The notes beneath the pieces are model-generated. The model was not told the origin of the DNA, did no database searches, and worked only from the letters and a program-made list of their open reading frames with translations. Position numbers and translations under genes: made by a program. From JBHOQS01 sp042408875 (lineage in GTDB: Bacteria > Chloroflexota > UBA11872 > JBHOQS01), in contig JBHOQS010000020.1 of NCBI GenBank assembly GCA_042408875.1, positions 1 through 64,000 on the forward strand: a stretch of 64,000 nt of DNA, given 5' to 3'. Positions 1 through 7,522 of this stretch are shown in pieces. The first letter of the stretch is position 1; each line of letters begins with the position of its first letter.

Positions 1-135
1 GTGGTGCCAGGGGACAACATCCAGATGCAGGTGCGGCTCATTCAGCCGGTGGCCCTGGAGGAAGGCTTGCGCTTTGCCATCCGGGAGGGTGGCCGCACTG
101 TCGGCGCTGGCGTCATCACCAAGATCCTCGAGTAG
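1..135 (+). CDS. tuf: Elongation factor Tu, C-terminal fragment
   Basis: This is the last 44 codons of EF-Tu, open at the left window edge and ending in TAG. The visible protein begins VVPGDNIQ and ends REGGRTVGAGVITKILE, which is the standard end of EF-Tu domain III. EF-Tu is the GTPase that delivers aminoacyl-tRNA to the ribosome. The downstream rpmG-secE-nusG-rplK order is the usual partner block. Only the end of domain III is visible, so the rest of the protein cannot be assessed. A tRNA-Trp gene, often found between tuf and secE in other bacteria, was not found here. Confidence 0.95.
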   Translation: MVPGDNIQMQVRLIQPVALEEGLRFAIREGGRTVGAGVITKILE

Positions 136-295
136 CCGCCCAGGATCTGGTCGCTCGCCCCGAGGCGTGGCGCGGAGCTCTCCGCGTCCCGGGCCCACTT
201 GTGGACCAGGCCTCGGGGCGTGCGCCAGGCATCACCGCTCTGGCAGATCTTGTGGACGCAGTTCCGGAGTCTCTCACGAACATTTCACGTTTTAA

Positions 296-367
296 TGTTC
301 CAATTCAGTGCCCTATAGTGCTCCACCAAATTTAGTGTTCCATCAACTTCATGTTCCACATGTTCCA
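296..367 (+). repeat. Spaced TGTTCCA heptamers upstream of rpmG
   Basis: The heptamer TGTTCCA occurs at 296, 336, 352 and 361, with a one-base variant (TGCTCCA) at 319. The stretch is AT-richer than its surroundings and lies in the 251-base gap between tuf and rpmG. No hairpin terminator with a T-run was seen in the gap. The repeats could be sites for a regulator or RNA-binding protein acting on the rpmG-secE-nusG transcript, but no role is known to me. Confidence 0.45.
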
Positions 368-386
368 AAAGAAGTAGAGGCCGGCG

Positions 387-551
387 ATGGCGAAGAAGGC
401 CGATCGCATCGTGATTACCCTTGCGTGTAACGAGTGTAAACGCCGTAACTATACGACAGAGAAGAACCGTCGAAACGATCCGGACCGCCTGGAGTTGCGC
501 AAGTACTGTCCACACTGCCGCACTCACACGGTCCACCGTGAGACGCGCTGA
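387..551 (+). CDS. rpmG: 50S ribosomal protein L33
   Basis: A 54-residue protein of normal length for bacterial L33, a small protein of the large ribosomal subunit. It keeps two Cys pairs (CNEC near residues 14-17 and CPHC near residues 41-44), so it is the zinc-binding (C+) form. The ATG follows an AG-rich stretch (GTAGAGG). It stands directly upstream of secE and nusG, the common arrangement in which L33 is co-transcribed with the transcription and secretion genes. Confidence 0.95.
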   Translation: MAKKADRIVITLACNECKRRNYTTEKNRRNDPDRLELRKYCPHCRTHTVHRETR

Positions 552-581
552 CGGCTGCGGCCGGCGAACAGGCGGACGGGG

Positions 582-935
582 ATGAAACTCTCAAAGTCAT
601 TGTGGCTCCCGGGCCGGACACGTCCGGCCGTGACTGGCGGGACCCGGCGCGCCGACGGCGCGCTCAGGACGCAAGGAGGGCGCACCGGAACCGCGGCGCA
701 GCGGCAACGGCAGCGCGCTGTCGCGGCGCGGCGTACGCTGCCGTCCTGGATCCCGCGCGCGCCGGTGCGCTTCCTCCTTGAGGCGTACTATGAGCTCAAG
801 CGCGTGCGCTGGCCCAGTCGCGAGGAGACGATCCGCCTGACCGTCGCAGTGGTTGCCTTCTCGGTGGTGATGGGTGCCTTCCTGGGCTTGGTGGACTTCA
901 TCTTCGCTCAGCTTTTCGAGCTGCTTCTGAGGTAG
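582..935 (+). CDS. secE: Preprotein translocase subunit SecE
   Basis: SecE is the small membrane subunit of the SecYEG channel; it clamps SecY. The conserved core lies in the C-terminal half of the 117 residues: an amphipathic segment with VRWPSREETIR (about residues 74-84), then one membrane helix (about 86-108). The first 60 or so residues are Arg/Gly/Ala-rich and poorly conserved in kind, giving a protein longer than the usual single-TM SecE of about 60-70 residues. A later start is possible, but none is clearly better placed. It sits between rpmG and nusG as in many bacteria. Confidence 0.92.
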   Translation: MKLSKSLWLPGRTRPAVTGGTRRADGALRTQGGRTGTAAQRQRQRAVAARRTLPSWIPRAPVRFLLEAYYELKRVRWPSREETIRLTVAVVAFSVVMGAFLGLVDFIFAQLFELLLR

Positions 936-1004
936 TCCGGCGATGCCGGGTAGCACTGCCCGGTATGCCGGCGGGCGAGCCGCCAGCGCGGGCGTGATGG
1001 GAGC

Positions 1005-1604
1005 GTGGCCACTATGGTAGAGCAGACAACAAACACAGTCCAGCGTCCGGAAGCTCCCGCTGGCGCGCCGGAGGGCGAGCAGCAGGGAGAATGGTACGTT
1101 ATCCATACATACTCCGGCTACGAGAATAAGGTCAAGGCGAACCTCGAGCACCGCATCGAGTCCATGGACATGAAAGACAAGATCTTTCGTGTCGTGGTCC
1201 CGACGGTGGAGGAGATCCAGATTAAGAACGGCCAGCGCCGCACCGTCCAGCGGAAGGTCTTCCCCGGCTATGTGCTGGTGCAGATGAAGCTGGACGATGA
1301 CTCCTGGTATGTCGTGCGCAATACGCCCGGGGTGACGAGCTTTGTCGGATCAGGCAGCCGTCCGCTGCCGTTGCCCGACAGCGAGGTGAAGGCGATCCTC
1401 CGCCAGGTGCAGGAGGAGGCGCCCAAGGTCCAGATGACCCTCCAGCGCGGCCAGCGGGTGAAGATCATCGACGGGCCGTTCGCCGAGTTTTATGGTGTCG
1501 TCGATGAGGTGAACCAGGAGCGCGGCAAGGTCAAGGTGCTGGTCTCCTTCTTCGGCCGGGAGACGCCGGTCGAGCTCGACTTCTTGCAAGTAGAGAAGAC
1601 ATAA
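1005..1604 (+). CDS. nusG: Transcription termination/antitermination protein NusG
   Basis: NusG binds RNA polymerase, promotes processivity and couples transcription to translation or Rho. The 199-residue protein has an NGN domain (from about residue 28, EWYVIHTYSGYENKV, to about 135) and a C-terminal KOW domain (about 145-199, with GPFAEFYGVVDEVN). Translation probably starts at GTG 1005, preceded by a GGGAG motif; an in-frame ATG at 1014 is the alternative. The first 27 residues are a low-complexity lead-in. It lies 21 bases upstream of rplK, so the two are likely co-transcribed. Confidence 0.96.
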   Translation: MATMVEQTTNTVQRPEAPAGAPEGEQQGEWYVIHTYSGYENKVKANLEHRIESMDMKDKIFRVVVPTVEEIQIKNGQRRTVQRKVFPGYVLVQMKLDDDSWYVVRNTPGVTSFVGSGSRPLPLPDSEVKAILRQVQEEAPKVQMTLQRGQRVKIIDGPFAEFYGVVDEVNQERGKVKVLVSFFGRETPVELDFLQVEKT

Positions 1605-1625
1605 CAGGCGGAGCAGACATAATCT

Positions 1626-2051
1626 ATGGCCAAGAAAGTGCGCGCCATTGTGCGGCTCCAGGTGCCGGCCGGCAAGGCAACGCCGGCTCCGCCGGTGGGT
1701 CCGGCGCTCGGCCAGCACGGCATTAATATCATGGCGTTCGTCAAGGAGTACAACGAACGCACTGCCGCACAGGTCGGGATGATTATCCCGGTCGAGATCA
1801 CGATCTACGAGGATCGCTCGTTTACGTTCGTTACCAAGACCCCGCCTGCGGCCGATCTATTGAAGAAGGCTGCCGGCGTGGAGAAGGGCTCGGGCGCGCC
1901 GAACCGCGCCCCGGTCGGGCGGGTGACCCGCCAGCAGGTGCGCGAGATCGCTGAGCTCAAGATGAAGGACTTGAATACGACCTCGCTTGAGGCAGCAGAG
2001 AAGATGATCATGGGCACGGCGCGCAGCATGGGCATCGAGGTAGTCGATTGA
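1626..2051 (+). CDS. rplK: 50S ribosomal protein L11
   Basis: A 141-residue protein, exactly typical of L11, which forms the GTPase-associated stalk base on 23S rRNA. The N-terminal domain carries the conserved Pro-rich segment PAPPVGPALGQHGINIM (about residues 20-36), and the RNA-binding C-terminal domain ends ARSMGIEVVD. The ATG is well placed after nusG. rplA follows after 178 bases. Confidence 0.97.
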   Translation: MAKKVRAIVRLQVPAGKATPAPPVGPALGQHGINIMAFVKEYNERTAAQVGMIIPVEITIYEDRSFTFVTKTPPAADLLKKAAGVEKGSGAPNRAPVGRVTRQQVREIAELKMKDLNTTSLEAAEKMIMGTARSMGIEVVD

Positions 2052-2229
2052 TGGTCCTTGCTACTGCGCCGCGCTACTGCGCCGCACGCTGCAGAGGGAG
2101 GCCTGAGGGGCCGTTCGTACCTACCTATACCTAGGCCGGGGTGGGATCTCTCTGGTTCCGTGTTTGATGTCTGCGGGTTTCACCCTGGCTTTCCTTTAGT
2201 CCTTTAGCTTTAGTTCGAAGGAACTGGCT

Positions 2230-2943
2230 ATGCCACAGCATGGAAAGAAATACCTGGAAGCCGCCAAGCTGGTGGATCGTACGAAGCGATACCAGCTTGA
2301 TGAGGCGCTTGAGCTACTGAAGCAGACCGCGCGGGCGAACTTCGACGAAACCGTCGAGGCGCACATACGCCTCGGTGTCGATCCGCGCCATGCCGATCAG
2401 ATGGTGCGCGGCTCGGTCGTGCTGCCACATGGCACCGGCCGGCGGGTGCGCGTGCTGGTGTTCGCCCAAGGCGAGAAGGCCCGCGAGGCGGAGGAGGCCG
2501 GGGCTGATTACGTGGGCGCCGATGACTTGATCGAGCGTATTCAGCAGGGCTGGACTGATTTCGATGTGGCCGTTGCCACGCCGGATATGATGGGCAAGGT
2601 AGGACGGCTCGGCCGCATTCTTGGTCCGCGCGGCCTCATGCCCTCACCGCGCACCGGCACAGTGACGATGGATATCGCCCGCGCTGTGCGCGACATTCGC
2701 GCTGGTCGGGTGGAGTTCCGGGTGGACCGCACCGGCAACGTGCATGTGCCGATCGGGAAGGTCTCGTTCACGAACGAGCAGTTGCGGGAGAACCTGCTGG
2801 CGCTCCTGGACGCGTTGATCCGCGCCCGGCCGAGCGGGGCGCGCGGCACGTATATCCGTAGCATCACGCTGAGTACGACGATGGGCCCGGGGATCCGCCT
2901 GGACGTGCAGCCGCTCCTGGAGCTGGCGCGCGCGGCGGCATAG
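2230..2943 (+). CDS. rplA: 50S ribosomal protein L1
   Basis: L1 binds the flexible L1 stalk of 23S rRNA and in many bacteria represses its own operon. The 237-residue protein shows the family landmarks: the N-terminal KYLEAAKLVD helix, the PHGTGR motif (about 63-68), and GRLGRILGPRGLMPSPRTGT (about 122-141). The start is supported by GAAGGA about nine bases upstream. The 178-base gap between rplK and rplA contains T-rich runs (CCTTTAG repeated) but no clear hairpin. Confidence 0.97.
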   Translation: MPQHGKKYLEAAKLVDRTKRYQLDEALELLKQTARANFDETVEAHIRLGVDPRHADQMVRGSVVLPHGTGRRVRVLVFAQGEKAREAEEAGADYVGADDLIERIQQGWTDFDVAVATPDMMGKVGRLGRILGPRGLMPSPRTGTVTMDIARAVRDIRAGRVEFRVDRTGNVHVPIGKVSFTNEQLRENLLALLDALIRARPSGARGTYIRSITLSTTMGPGIRLDVQPLLELARAAA

Positions 2944-3017
2944 GCGCCGGACCCGGCCTGCTCGGGCGCGCCAGCCCAACGGAGGTGCGCAGCGTAAGGC
3001 AATCACACAACAAGCGA

Positions 3018-3176
3018 AGACGGCCTGTGCCGTAGACCGCAGGCGTCCGGTGACGTATTCCACCGGACTTAATCTCCTGCCGAGGCAGTTGCGACAGGGC
3101 GCGGCATGCCCCCCTGAGGGTATGCATGTCTGCGTGCTGTTCCACGCCCCTGCGGAGTGCGGCGCAGGGGCGTTTT
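3018..3176 (+). ncRNA. Ribosomal protein L10 leader RNA
   Basis: The 413-base rplA-rplJ gap carries a structured leader of the L10-leader class, the site where the L10(L12)4 complex represses rplJL translation or transcription. Two recognisable conserved blocks are GCCGTAGACCGCAGGC (3031-3046) and CTTAATCTCCTGCCGAGGCAG (from 3069), the latter matching the kink-turn and L10-binding core. CCGGTG and CACCGG (about 3049-3066) can pair as a helix between them. It ends in a perfect hairpin plus T-run (3145-3176), arguing for transcription attenuation. Boundaries are estimated from motifs, not from a covariance model. Confidence 0.85.
3145..3176 (+). terminator. Attenuator-type intrinsic terminator before rplJ
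   Basis: A perfect 10-bp stem CGCCCCTGCG/CGCAGGGGCG with an 8-base loop is followed directly by TTTT. It lies at the 3' end of the L10 leader and 180 bases before rplJ, so it can switch off rplJL while leaving rplA expressed. The following 160 bases hold imperfect CAGTA-containing repeats and then a very strong ribosome binding site. Confidence 0.88.
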
Positions 3177-3336
3177 GCGTTCTCCGTTCGGTGACGCCTT
3201 TCCGGCTGCAACGCTCGGGAACGGTTGGTATCAGCGTTCGGTGGGGGGCAGTATTAGCCACCGAAGCCCAGTACAAGCAACGAAGTCCAGTAGGAGCATA
3301 GGCCAGTATCAGCTAGGTAGGCCCCTATCAGCGAGG

Positions 3337-3346
3337 AAGGAGGTGA
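3337..3346 (+). promoter_or_regulatory. Strong ribosome binding site of rplJ
   Basis: AAGGAGGTGA, an almost full anti-16S complement, lies 10 bases before the rplJ ATG. It is the best Shine-Dalgarno match noticed in the window and fixes the rplJ start. Confidence 0.9.
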
Positions 3347-3356
3347 AAGACGGCAC

Positions 3357-3905
3357 ATGCCAGCACCAGAGAAAGTAGCGAGGGTCGCGGAGCTACGGGA
3401 GAAGCTCGCCCGCGCACAGGTGGTGATCCTGGCCGACTACCGTGGGATGAAGGTGTCGGATCTTCAGCAGCTGCGCTCCCAGCTCCGGCCGGCCGGCAGC
3501 GAGTTCATGGTGGTGAAGAACACGCTATTGCGGCTAGCCGCCGGTGAGCAGGTAGCGGCGCTGGAGGGCCTGCTACAAGGCCCCACGGCCGCGGCGTTCT
3601 GCTATGACGACATCGCCGGGCCGGCACGCGTGCTGAGTGAGTTTGCGCGCACGTCGCGGGTGTTCCGCCTGAAGGGCGGCATCCTGGACGGGCGGATGCT
3701 TAGCCCCGCGGAGGTCTCGCAGCTTGCCACTATCCCGCCACGGGCGCAGCTTCTGGCACAGGTCGTCGGAGGCGTGCAGGCACCGATTGCGCACCTGGTG
3801 GGCCTGCTCCAGGCCGGCGTGAGCAATCTCCTGCTGCTCATCCAGGCTCGCGCCGAGCAGTTGCAGCAGGGCCAGGCCGGGCAGGCCGCCCCTGCCCCGG
3901 CGTGA
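3357..3905 (+). CDS. rplJ: 50S ribosomal protein L10
   Basis: L10 anchors the L7/L12 dimers to the ribosomal stalk. The 182-residue protein has the N-terminal rRNA-binding domain with VVILADYRGMKVSDLQQLR (about residues 22-40) and NTLLRLA, and a C-terminal helix region ending in a Gln/Ala-rich tail that would carry the L12 dimers. The start is fixed by the strong ribosome binding site at 3337. Expression is probably controlled through the L10 leader and attenuator. Confidence 0.96.
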   Translation: MPAPEKVARVAELREKLARAQVVILADYRGMKVSDLQQLRSQLRPAGSEFMVVKNTLLRLAAGEQVAALEGLLQGPTAAAFCYDDIAGPARVLSEFARTSRVFRLKGGILDGRMLSPAEVSQLATIPPRAQLLAQVVGGVQAPIAHLVGLLQAGVSNLLLLIQARAEQLQQGQAGQAAPAPA

Positions 3906-4106
3906 TGGTTCGGACGCCGCTGCCCGCCCGTGTTGCGTAAAAACCGGCAGGGCGGGGCGCGGGAGTGCAGACCGCGGAAGCCAGGCCATGGCGAGTTCAC
4001 CGGGTGGGCTCATGAACATCCCTGCGGTGTCTGTGCAGATGACCCAGGCACAGGCTCCGCAGACTATGTACAGGCAGGAACACGTAGGTAAGCAAGTATA
4101 ACTATA

Positions 4107-4131
4107 ACTTATTAAGTATAGCTTAATAAGT
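4107..4131. promoter_or_regulatory. Perfect AT-rich palindrome between rplJ and rplL
   Basis: ACTTATTAAG and CTTAATAAGT form a perfect 10-bp inverted repeat around TATAG in the 268-base rplJ-rplL gap. The surrounding 60 bases are strikingly AT-rich for this genome. It could be an operator or promoter region giving rplL its own transcription, needed because L12 is made in excess over L10. An RNA hairpin is possible, but it has no T-run. The function is inferred only from position. Confidence 0.5.
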
Positions 4132-4173
4132 CTTGTGTATTGTAAGTAGGTTAAGGGGAAGGAGAAAGGAACC

Positions 4174-4575
4174 ATGGCATCTGAGCGTGTCCAGCAGGTC
4201 GTGGAGCTGATCGAGGGGATGACTGTCCTCGAGCTAGTGGAGCTGGGCAAAGCCTTGCAGGACCGCTTCGGCATTGCGCCGATGGCGGTTGCCGCAGCAG
4301 CCCCGGCTGGTGCGCCCGCGGCGGCGGCCCCGGCAGAGGCAGCCCCAGCACCAGCTGAGGAACAGACGGAGTTCACTGTGGTGCTAACCGAGGTCGGGCC
4401 GAACAAGATTAACGTGATCAAGGCTGTGCGCGAGATCACCAACCTGGGCCTGAAGGAGGCCAAGGCCGTGGTCGATGAGGCGCCCAAGCCAGTCAAGGAA
4501 GGCGTCAGCCGCGAGGAGGCCGAGCGGATCGCCGCCAAGCTGGCTGAGGCAGGCGCCAAGGTCGAGATCCGCTGA
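4174..4575 (+). CDS. rplL: 50S ribosomal protein L7/L12
   Basis: L7/L12 is the multicopy stalk protein that recruits translation GTPases. The 133-residue protein shows the N-terminal dimerisation helices, an Ala/Pro-rich hinge (about residues 42-62) and the C-terminal factor-binding domain with VGPNKINVIKAVREITNLGLKEAK and a final KLAEAGAKVEIR. The ATG follows GGAAGGAGAAAGGAACC. A strong hairpin 30 bases downstream ends the ribosomal block. Confidence 0.97.
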   Translation: MASERVQQVVELIEGMTVLELVELGKALQDRFGIAPMAVAAAAPAGAPAAAAPAEAAPAPAEEQTEFTVVLTEVGPNKINVIKAVREITNLGLKEAKAVVDEAPKPVKEGVSREEAERIAAKLAEAGAKVEIR

Positions 4576-4604
4576 CAGCGGCCTGCTCCCACGAACCTGC
4601 GCTG

Positions 4605-4642
4605 ACCTGGCCGGAGAGCAAGCTGGGGCTCTCCGGCCAGGT
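4605..4642 (+). terminator. Hairpin terminator after rplL
   Basis: A perfect 15-bp stem (ACCTGGCCGGAGAGC with its complement) closes an 8-base loop 30 bases after the rplL stop. The tail is only mildly T-rich (GCGCGTTCTGCTT). The stem strength and its position at the end of the ribosomal cluster support a terminator role. Confidence 0.8.
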
Positions 4643-4653
4643 GCGCGTTCTGC

Positions 4654-4682
4654 TTGACACGAGCAGAAGGACGTTGTACACT
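4654..4682 (+). promoter_or_regulatory. Near-consensus sigma-70 promoter for the MerR-like pair
   Basis: TTGACA (4654-4659) and TACACT (4677-4682) are separated by exactly 17 bases, placing a start of transcription about 105 bases before the first MerR-like gene. It sits just after the rplL terminator. The same TACACT -10 with a TTGACG -35 and 17-base spacer recurs at 56256-56284. Confidence 0.75.
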
Positions 4683-4698
4683 CGGCCTGATCTACCTA

Positions 4699-4750
4699 CA
4701 AGCATGTCGAGATACGTCGCGCAACTGCGGGGCAAAAATGTACATGCTTG
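4699..4750. promoter_or_regulatory. Inverted repeat CAAGCATGT/ACATGCTTG in the MerR-like leader
   Basis: Perfect 9-bp arms at 4699-4707 and 4742-4750 flank 34 bases between the 4654 promoter and the regulator gene. It may be an operator for autoregulation by either MerR-like protein, although classical MerR sites lie between the -35 and -10 elements, so this is tentative. Confidence 0.4.
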
Positions 4751-4796
4751 CCGGCTCGTGTCAACGCGAGCCGAGCGCACAGGTGGAAGGTGACGT

Positions 4797-5351
4797 ATGA
4801 AGCGCTTAGACTGGGAAGGTGGCTTGACCCTGGAGTTCATCGGCTCGCGGATGAAGTTCTCTACAGAGCAGGTCGCGCGGCTCTGTGGAGTAACTCGCCG
4901 GCAGCTCACGTACTGGGTGCAGCGCGGCTTTGTCCCGGTCGAGGACGGCTTTACAGTCCCGGCGGTGGAGAAGGTCCTGCTGATCAAGCGATCGCTGGAC
5001 GAGGGGGCGACCCTGCGCACCGCGGTGCGCGAGGCAACCCGGGTGCTGGACGAGCGCGCCCAGCGGCGTGCGCAGGTGATGGCGATGGGGCCGCAGCAAC
5101 TACGCGAGGCCGTGAACGAGCGCCTCGACCAGCTGGAGAACGCCCTGCGCCGCCTGCGCGAGACGCTCCCGGTGCTGGCCAGCGCCTCGGCGCTCCAGAA
5201 GCTGTGGGAGCGCCTCGACACGCTGCGCCTGGAGGACCTGCTTGCCCAGCCCGACAAAGCTGCGTCGCTGCACGAGCGCTTGCTGAAGCTCGACGATGCA
5301 GTGGATGAGCTCAGCCGCGCGCTCCAGGAACTCCAGCAGAGCGAGCGGTAG
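4797..5351 (+). CDS. MerR-like transcriptional regulator
   Basis: The 184-residue protein has a MerR-type winged helix: KFSTEQVARLCGVTRRQLTYWVQRGFVPV (about residues 18-46) includes the helix-turn-helix and the W-x-x-x-G-x-V/L wing. A short linker follows, then a helical, coiled-coil-like C-terminal half (about 100-184) expected to dimerise. No Cys cluster typical of metal-sensing MerR proteins is present, so the ligand is unknown. It has its own promoter at 4654 and is followed 8 bases later by a second MerR-like gene. The pair may form a heterodimer or a regulatory cascade; this is inference. Confidence 0.8.
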   Translation: MKRLDWEGGLTLEFIGSRMKFSTEQVARLCGVTRRQLTYWVQRGFVPVEDGFTVPAVEKVLLIKRSLDEGATLRTAVREATRVLDERAQRRAQVMAMGPQQLREAVNERLDQLENALRRLRETLPVLASASALQKLWERLDTLRLEDLLAQPDKAASLHERLLKLDDAVDELSRALQELQQSER

Positions 5352-5358
5352 GAAGACG

Positions 5359-5991
5359 GTGGCCCAGGAGAGGGATGTCATCGGTCGTTCCCCACAGGAC
5401 AAGAACTCGTCGTTGCTGTCGCCCAGCGAGCACGCACTGCTGCTGCGGCGGCTCCGCCTGTCAGCCGCAGCCGCGGCTCGCGTGCTGGGGGTAAGCGAAC
5501 GGACATTCCTGCGCTGGGTTGCAGAGGGGCTGGTTCCGCCGGCGCCCGACGGAAATGGCTTCGACGCCGGCAGCCTTGAGCGCGCGCTCAGAGTCCAGGC
5601 GCTCCTGGCTGCCGGGCAAAGCTTGACCGAGGCCGCGGCGCGGCTTCTCGCCGAGCAGCCTGCGCCTGCCCCGCCCTCTCACCTGGCACTCCGGCTCGAG
5701 CAGCGGCTCCGTCGCCTGGAGCAGGCCGCGACGCTGGCACGCTACGGCCAGGCCGCCTCCGCCGAAGCGCCCGCCCGCGAGGCGCTCCAGCTTGTACAGC
5801 GATTCTTCGAGCAGTTCCCGTACGCCTTCGACACGGCAGAAGGACTGGCGCTCCGGCTCGGCGTTCCACTACCGCAGTTGCACGCGGCCCTCGAGACGCT
5901 GGTCTACCAGGGGGTGCTCACGCGTCGGCGCGGCCCGGAGTACGTCTACGCTCGTGCACGCCCCATCCACGCTCTCCATGACGTCCAGTAG
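5359..5991 (+). CDS. Second MerR/excisionase-like DNA-binding protein
   Basis: The C-terminal 210 residues of a longer open frame. I start it at GTG 5359, 8 bases after the previous stop and behind GGAAG, rather than inside the preceding gene at 5296. A helix-turn-helix of MerR/excisionase type is visible (RLSAAAAARVLGVSERTFLRWVAEGLVPP, about residues 31-60), followed by helical segments and a C-terminal winged-helix-like region (LALRLGVPLPQLHAALETLVYQGVL, about 168-192). It has two DNA-binding-like regions, unusual for a MerR protein. It is co-directional with and tightly spaced to the first MerR-like gene. Confidence 0.7.
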   Translation: MAQERDVIGRSPQDKNSSLLSPSEHALLLRRLRLSAAAAARVLGVSERTFLRWVAEGLVPPAPDGNGFDAGSLERALRVQALLAAGQSLTEAAARLLAEQPAPAPPSHLALRLEQRLRRLEQAATLARYGQAASAEAPAREALQLVQRFFEQFPYAFDTAEGLALRLGVPLPQLHAALETLVYQGVLTRRRGPEYVYARARPIHALHDVQ

Positions 5992-6121
5992 GGCTTCAGA
6001 AACTGGTCGCCAAACCGCCAGATTTTTAAGGGTTGTTTAAGAGCGCGCTGCTACGATAGGTGTGACGAGGGATGGCTGCGGGTATGCGTGAGCAACACGG
6101 TGGCCCCCACGGCGAGAGACA

Positions 6122-7522
6122 GTGACGAGAAGCACCTATATCCCCGAGCTCGACACCCTGCTGGGAGGTGGGCTCCGGCCGGGAGAGACCGTGCTCTTCG
6201 AGGGCGCGCCGGGGTCCGGCCACCTGGTCTGCGCGCTGCATATCCTGTGCAGCGCTGCCATTGCCGACGAGCGTGGCCTGCTGCTGGGCGTGCATCTAAG
6301 CACGGACCGGCTCAGCGCAGACGCCGCGGCGGTCGGCTGGGACCTCCAGGCGCTGGAGCAGGCCGGACAGATCCGCCGCGTCTTTACTTCTCCCTTCGCT
6401 GCTGCCCTCGAGGGGAACGACGACGGGCTGCTCTGGGAGCTCATCGATGAGTTTGCCCCCCGCTGGCTGTTGATCGACCACGCCCCGGCGCTCGAACTCC
6501 CCTGGGAAGGCCGTCTCCAGTACACGCTCCGCCTGCGCCGCTTGCTGGCCGCACTGGCTGTCCGCGGCACCGTCACGCTTCTGGCAGCGGGCTGGCCAGC
6601 ACTGCGGGTGTTGAGCCGCCCGGAACGCTCGCTCGCCGACATCATCCTGCGCTTCGAGCTCATCAGCGCTGGCCAGAGCGAGGGCCCGTGTGTGCGTCTC
6701 GTTCACGGCCGGCGGGGCTGTCTAGCGCCGCTCGAGCCCTTGCCCTTTGATCTCACCCCCAGGGGCCCGCTCTTTGCACCGCTGCGGCAGCACGCTGCCT
6801 ATCGCCTGCCCAGCGCCGCGCCCAGCGGGCTGCCCTCCCTCGATCCCCTGCTCGGCGGAGGCCTGCCGTATGGCCGGATCTACCTGTACGAGCTGGAAGA
6901 TGACGACGCGCCGCTGATGCTCCAGCTGGCGCTCCTGCACCAGATCGCCGACTCGGCCGATTGCTTCATCTACGTTCTCCCCGCCACCACAGACCTCGCC
7001 CGCCTGCGGGCGCGCGCCCTGCGCTATGGGATGCGCGCCGCCCTCGCCCGTGCCCTAGACGAGGGTCGCTTGATCGTGGCGGACCCGTTCGACCGCCCTC
7101 GCCTGGATGGGGCGGAGGCGATTGTCCAACAGGCGCCGTCGCTCAGCGATCCGTGCTTCGTGGACTGGTTCCTGGAGCTGTGCGCCCAGGCCCCTCCCGA
7201 ACGAACCCGGCTGGTGTTCGACATCGGCGACCTGGTAGCCGCCATGGGGTCCGAGCGCTTTGTGGGAACGCTGCCGGCGCTCCTGGGCGCTATCCGCTCG
7301 CACCGCATCGCTGCCTACGCCCTCCTTATGCCGGACGTGCTCCCTGCCGGGGCTCTACGCACGCTGCGCCGCGCCGTCGATGGCCGCCTGCGTCTGTGGC
7401 AGGACCGGCTCGGCCGCCGGCGCGCCCAGGTCTTGGCCAGCGTCACCGGTGCACGGACGGAGCCGCTGCCCGTCCTCGTCTGCCCCGGCCCGCCCTTCCT
7501 CGACGTCGTGCGTTCTGCGTAG
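6122..7522 (+). CDS. Tandem KaiC/RecA-like protein with both P-loops degenerate
   Basis: A 466-residue protein of two related halves. Each half opens with the KaiC signature (IPELDTLLGGGLRPGE at residues 7-22; LPSLDPLLGGGLPYGR at about 237-252), normally followed by a Walker A motif. In half one the loop reads GAPGSGH (28-34), with the GKT Lys and Thr/Ser gone. In half two it reads ELEDDDAPL, with no P-loop left. A Walker B-like WLLIDHA remains in half one. KaiC/RadA-like ATPases act in clocks, signalling or recombination; this one is probably a non-hydrolysing scaffold or regulator (inference). The start is GTG 6122, 130 bases after the MerR-like pair. Confidence 0.65.
   Translation: MTRSTYIPELDTLLGGGLRPGETVLFEGAPGSGHLVCALHILCSAAIADERGLLLGVHLSTDRLSADAAAVGWDLQALEQAGQIRRVFTSPFAAALEGNDDGLLWELIDEFAPRWLLIDHAPALELPWEGRLQYTLRLRRLLAALAVRGTVTLLAAGWPALRVLSRPERSLADIILRFELISAGQSEGPCVRLVHGRRGCLAPLEPLPFDLTPRGPLFAPLRQHAAYRLPSAAPSGLPSLDPLLGGGLPYGRIYLYELEDDDAPLMLQLALLHQIADSADCFIYVLPATTDLARLRARALRYGMRAALARALDEGRLIVADPFDRPRLDGAEAIVQQAPSLSDPCFVDWFLELCAQAPPERTRLVFDIGDLVAAMGSERFVGTLPALLGAIRSHRIAAYALLMPDVLPAGALRTLRRAVDGRLRLWQDRLGRRRAQVLASVTGARTEPLPVLVCPGPPFLDVVRSA

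Noticed and set aside
136..386. tRNA-Trp gene expected between tuf and secE in many bacteria
   Set aside because: No cloverleaf, T-loop or CCA-end pattern could be found in the gap.
3573..4592. 339-codon minus-strand open frame
   Set aside because: Lies antisense to rplJ and rplL, both certain genes; produced by high-GC codon structure.
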